A program made the position numbers and the translations under genes. Positions 45,576 to 47,053 of a DNA stretch of 47,053 nucleotides are shown here, piece after piece (position 1 is the stretch's first letter; every line of letters begins with the position of its first letter). Below the pieces are notes generated by a model. The model did not search any database. It had not been told where the DNA came from and was given only the letters and a program-made list of their open reading frames with translations. Location: NCBI GenBank assembly GCA_035370405.1, contig DAOOVT010000006.1:1-47053 (forward strand), given 5' to 3'. The DNA is from UBA5232 sp035370405. GTDB taxonomy: Bacteria > Patescibacteriota > Dojkabacteria > SC72.

Positions 45576-45724
45576 ATTTTTCTAAACAAAAAGCACAGCT
45601 AAAACAAACAAAAACCTCTCTGGATACATTGTTCTATTAATAGCTGTGCAAAGTACGGGACAAGTATAGAACAGCTATTTGTACATGTCAAAAATACTTC
45701 ACTTTTCGATAATAATTATTAGGA

Positions 45725-45771
45725 AGGTGCTAAATACATGGATATGTAATCCATAGTTATGCTTAGCACCT
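45725..45771 (-). terminator. structured hairpin after the 112-aa gene
   Basis: AGGTGCTAA and TTAGCACCT form a 9-bp outer stem. Inside, ATGGAT/ATCCAT forms a hairpin with loop ATGTA. It resembles the structure at 26846-26908 in stem sequence (GGTGC) and inner loop. It starts 7 bp after the gene stop. Only a weak T-run follows. Nothing else is seen in 45576-45778. Confidence 0.5.
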
Positions 45772-45778
45772 CCCAAGG

Positions 45779-46117
45779 TCATTTACCTAGTAGGAAAATG
45801 TCTACTGCAAGAAACAAATCTTTTCTCTCCCGACAAAAATAAAACACTTCTGCTGGAACAATATAATAAAAACCTTCTCGTTCTTTTGGTAGACCACTTA
45901 CATAAAATTCTCCTGTTCTAATCAGAAGAGTTCCACATGCCCCTTCTTTCATTTTCTTTATTTTTACTTTTGCCAAGCCACATGGATCTACCAATCTAAA
46001 TTGATTTCCAAATATAACCCCCAAATGGCTACCTGTCATGTTGAAGATAATTTTACCTTGTCCTATGCAATATCCTTCTTTCTTCCCTACACATACCTTA
46101 TCTCCTATATTTCCCAT
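45779..46117 (-). CDS. hypothetical protein, 112 aa, strong ribosome site
   Basis: A small beta-rich protein ('GDKVCVGKKEGYCIGQGKIIF', 'FRLVDPCGLAKVKIKKM', 'GFYYIVPAEVFYFCRER') with five scattered Cys residues and no membrane helix or signal. I do not recognise it. AAAGGAGGA lies 3-4 nt before the ATG on the minus strand, one of few strong Shine-Dalgarnos here. Confidence 0.6.
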   Translation of the reverse strand: MGNIGDKVCVGKKEGYCIGQGKIIFNMTGSHLGVIFGNQFRLVDPCGLAKVKIKKMKEGACGTLLIRTGEFYVSGLPKEREGFYYIVPAEVFYFCRERKDLFLAVDIFLLGK

Positions 46118-46279
46118 CGTTCCTCCTTTATGATTGAATTTTTAACTAGCTATATGACCTATAGTTATTATAGCATATTATTTGACCAGAAAACAATTTC
46201 TAACTATGTATATCTTGCATTTTCCAATCCTCAAGATATACTAAAGTGTATATATATATAATTTTTATGAATAATAATT

Positions 46280-46810
46280 ATGGCAACTCAAAAACAGACT
46301 AAAGCCTCTAAAACAAATATCAAAAAAGCACAATTAAAATGGAAATCTATGACAAAAAGGCAGAGAGCCATAGCTCAACCTGATGGCTTGAAGAGAAAGA
46401 AACCAGGAACCACTGGTGAAGGAAATTTCTTTAGAATCATCGTTAGAGACAAGGAGCAATTCTCATCATTCAAAGTACATGATGTTGGTGAAAAGGGAGG
46501 ACTAGAAAGAGTAGCAGGAAGAAGACCAAGTGGTTCATGGGCTACACATGCGTGGCTTGTTTCAAAGGATATTGCACATAGATATGGAGATACCATAAAA
46601 AGTGATGTATCAGCAGTAAAAGAGCTATTAGGAAAACTAGGCTCAAAACCTAAACATGTTAAGGGAGATATTTTCAAGGCAAAACCAGAAAGAAATGTTC
46701 CTGAAAAGGATAAACCAACACAAGCTCAAAAAAATGCTTGGACAAAAAATATCAAAAAAGCTCAACTTAAGAAGAAATCATCAACTCGTGACAAAACATC
46801 CAATATGTGA
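46280..46810 (+). CDS. small basic hypothetical protein, 176 aa
   Basis: A strongly basic, Lys-rich protein. The motif '(T/K)NIKKAQLK(W/K)KS' occurs near both ends (about 13-24 and 151-162), flanking a central region 'FFRIIVRDKEQFSSFKVHDVGEKGGLERVAGRRPSGSWATHAWLVSK' that looks like a small folded domain. The basic tails suggest nucleic-acid binding, which is inference. No family recognised. It has no Shine-Dalgarno; TATAAT at 46257-46262 lies 17 nt upstream of the ATG. Confidence 0.65.
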   Translation: MATQKQTKASKTNIKKAQLKWKSMTKRQRAIAQPDGLKRKKPGTTGEGNFFRIIVRDKEQFSSFKVHDVGEKGGLERVAGRRPSGSWATHAWLVSKDIAHRYGDTIKSDVSAVKELLGKLGSKPKHVKGDIFKAKPERNVPEKDKPTQAQKNAWTKNIKKAQLKKKSSTRDKTSNM

Positions 46811-46957
46811 TATACTCCATTCCAGAGTTGAGAGTGAATTCTCGAAGGTAACCGTCGGTTTTTAGTTGTTTGATTTCTCATAAATTCCTCCTTTCTGTCT
46901 TTCTGTGCCTGGCCTTCTCACACGGTTCTTCTTCACTTCACTCTCAAATAACTTGGC

Positions 46958-46963
46958 TATAAT
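46958..46963 (+). promoter_or_regulatory. -10 TATAAT for the gene entering at the right edge
   Basis: A perfect TATAAT sits 68 nt before the ATG at 47032. The implied leader is about 60 nt. The stretch 46811-47031 otherwise shows only a short AACC/GGTT hairpin followed by T's near 46850-46863, possibly a weak terminator. Confidence 0.4.
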
Positions 46964-47031
46964 AGTTAAAATGCTACTGTGATAGCAAACTAAATAACCA
47001 AGATTAGACCTCTAGGAGAAAGAAATACAAA

Positions 47032-47053
47032 ATGGCTTTTGCCGATTTATTTC
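47032..47053 (+). CDS. start of a gene running off the window
   Basis: ATG at 47032 preceded by AGGAGA 11 nt upstream; the first residues are MAFADLF. Too short to identify. Confidence 0.5.

Overview
The window is AT-rich, uses the standard bacterial code (TGA, TAA and TAG all end genes) and carries no rRNA or tRNA gene that I can see. A 100-N scaffold gap flanked by an identical 55-bp overlap points to a metagenome-assembled scaffold. Several surface proteins carry a 'GYAWSxDIGWI' repeat. With the short genes, the leaderless-looking promoters and the mix of ABC exporters, sortase and DGR, this suggests a candidate phyla radiation (Patescibacteria) bacterium. That placement is inference; I cannot name the phylum.

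Bases 1-12,300 are a patchwork. Six copies of one intergenic repeat, all in + orientation, separate units that lie on either strand: a FecR-like cysteine-rich surface protein; an inositol-monophosphatase-like enzyme; an exopolysaccharide/surface operon (GT2 synthase, tiny LPxT protein, sortase, polysaccharide deacetylase with carbohydrate-binding modules, GH5-like hydrolase); an insertion sequence plus a second FecR-like paralogue; and a small orphan gene. Bases 12,300-15,300 hold small hypothetical genes, a DsbA-like thioredoxin-fold protein and decaying genes (frameshifted GNAT, wrecked peroxiredoxin). Bases 15,336-17,936 are a complete DpnII-type (GATC) restriction-modification operon with two methyltransferases and the endonuclease.

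Bases 18,100-34,100 are read from the minus strand. They include a gluzincin peptidase, a four-helix membrane protein, clpC, a rubredoxin missed by ordinary ORF thresholds, and two parallel loci in which a large secreted repeat/Fn3 protein is followed by a MacB/FtsX-type ABC transporter (split in one locus, fused in the other).

Bases 33,256-37,933 hold the most interesting system, a complete diversity-generating retroelement (DGR). It has a reverse transcriptase on +, and on - an Avd accessory protein, a template repeat (TR) and a DUF1566/lectin-fold variable protein whose 3' end is the variable repeat (VR). Of 23 TR/VR substitutions, 20 fall on TR adenines. A 12-bp-stem hairpin lies just past VR, as in the phage BPP-1 DGR. 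The RT is convergent with avd, and the avd Shine-Dalgarno lies inside TR. Two further DUF1566 paralogues sit next to it; neither has the TR-matching 3' end, and one is broken by a Trp-to-amber change.

Bases 38,139-47,053 hold an OmpR/HK two-component pair divergent from the variable protein, a large membrane protein, a heterodimeric ABC exporter pair, and small basic or hypothetical proteins.
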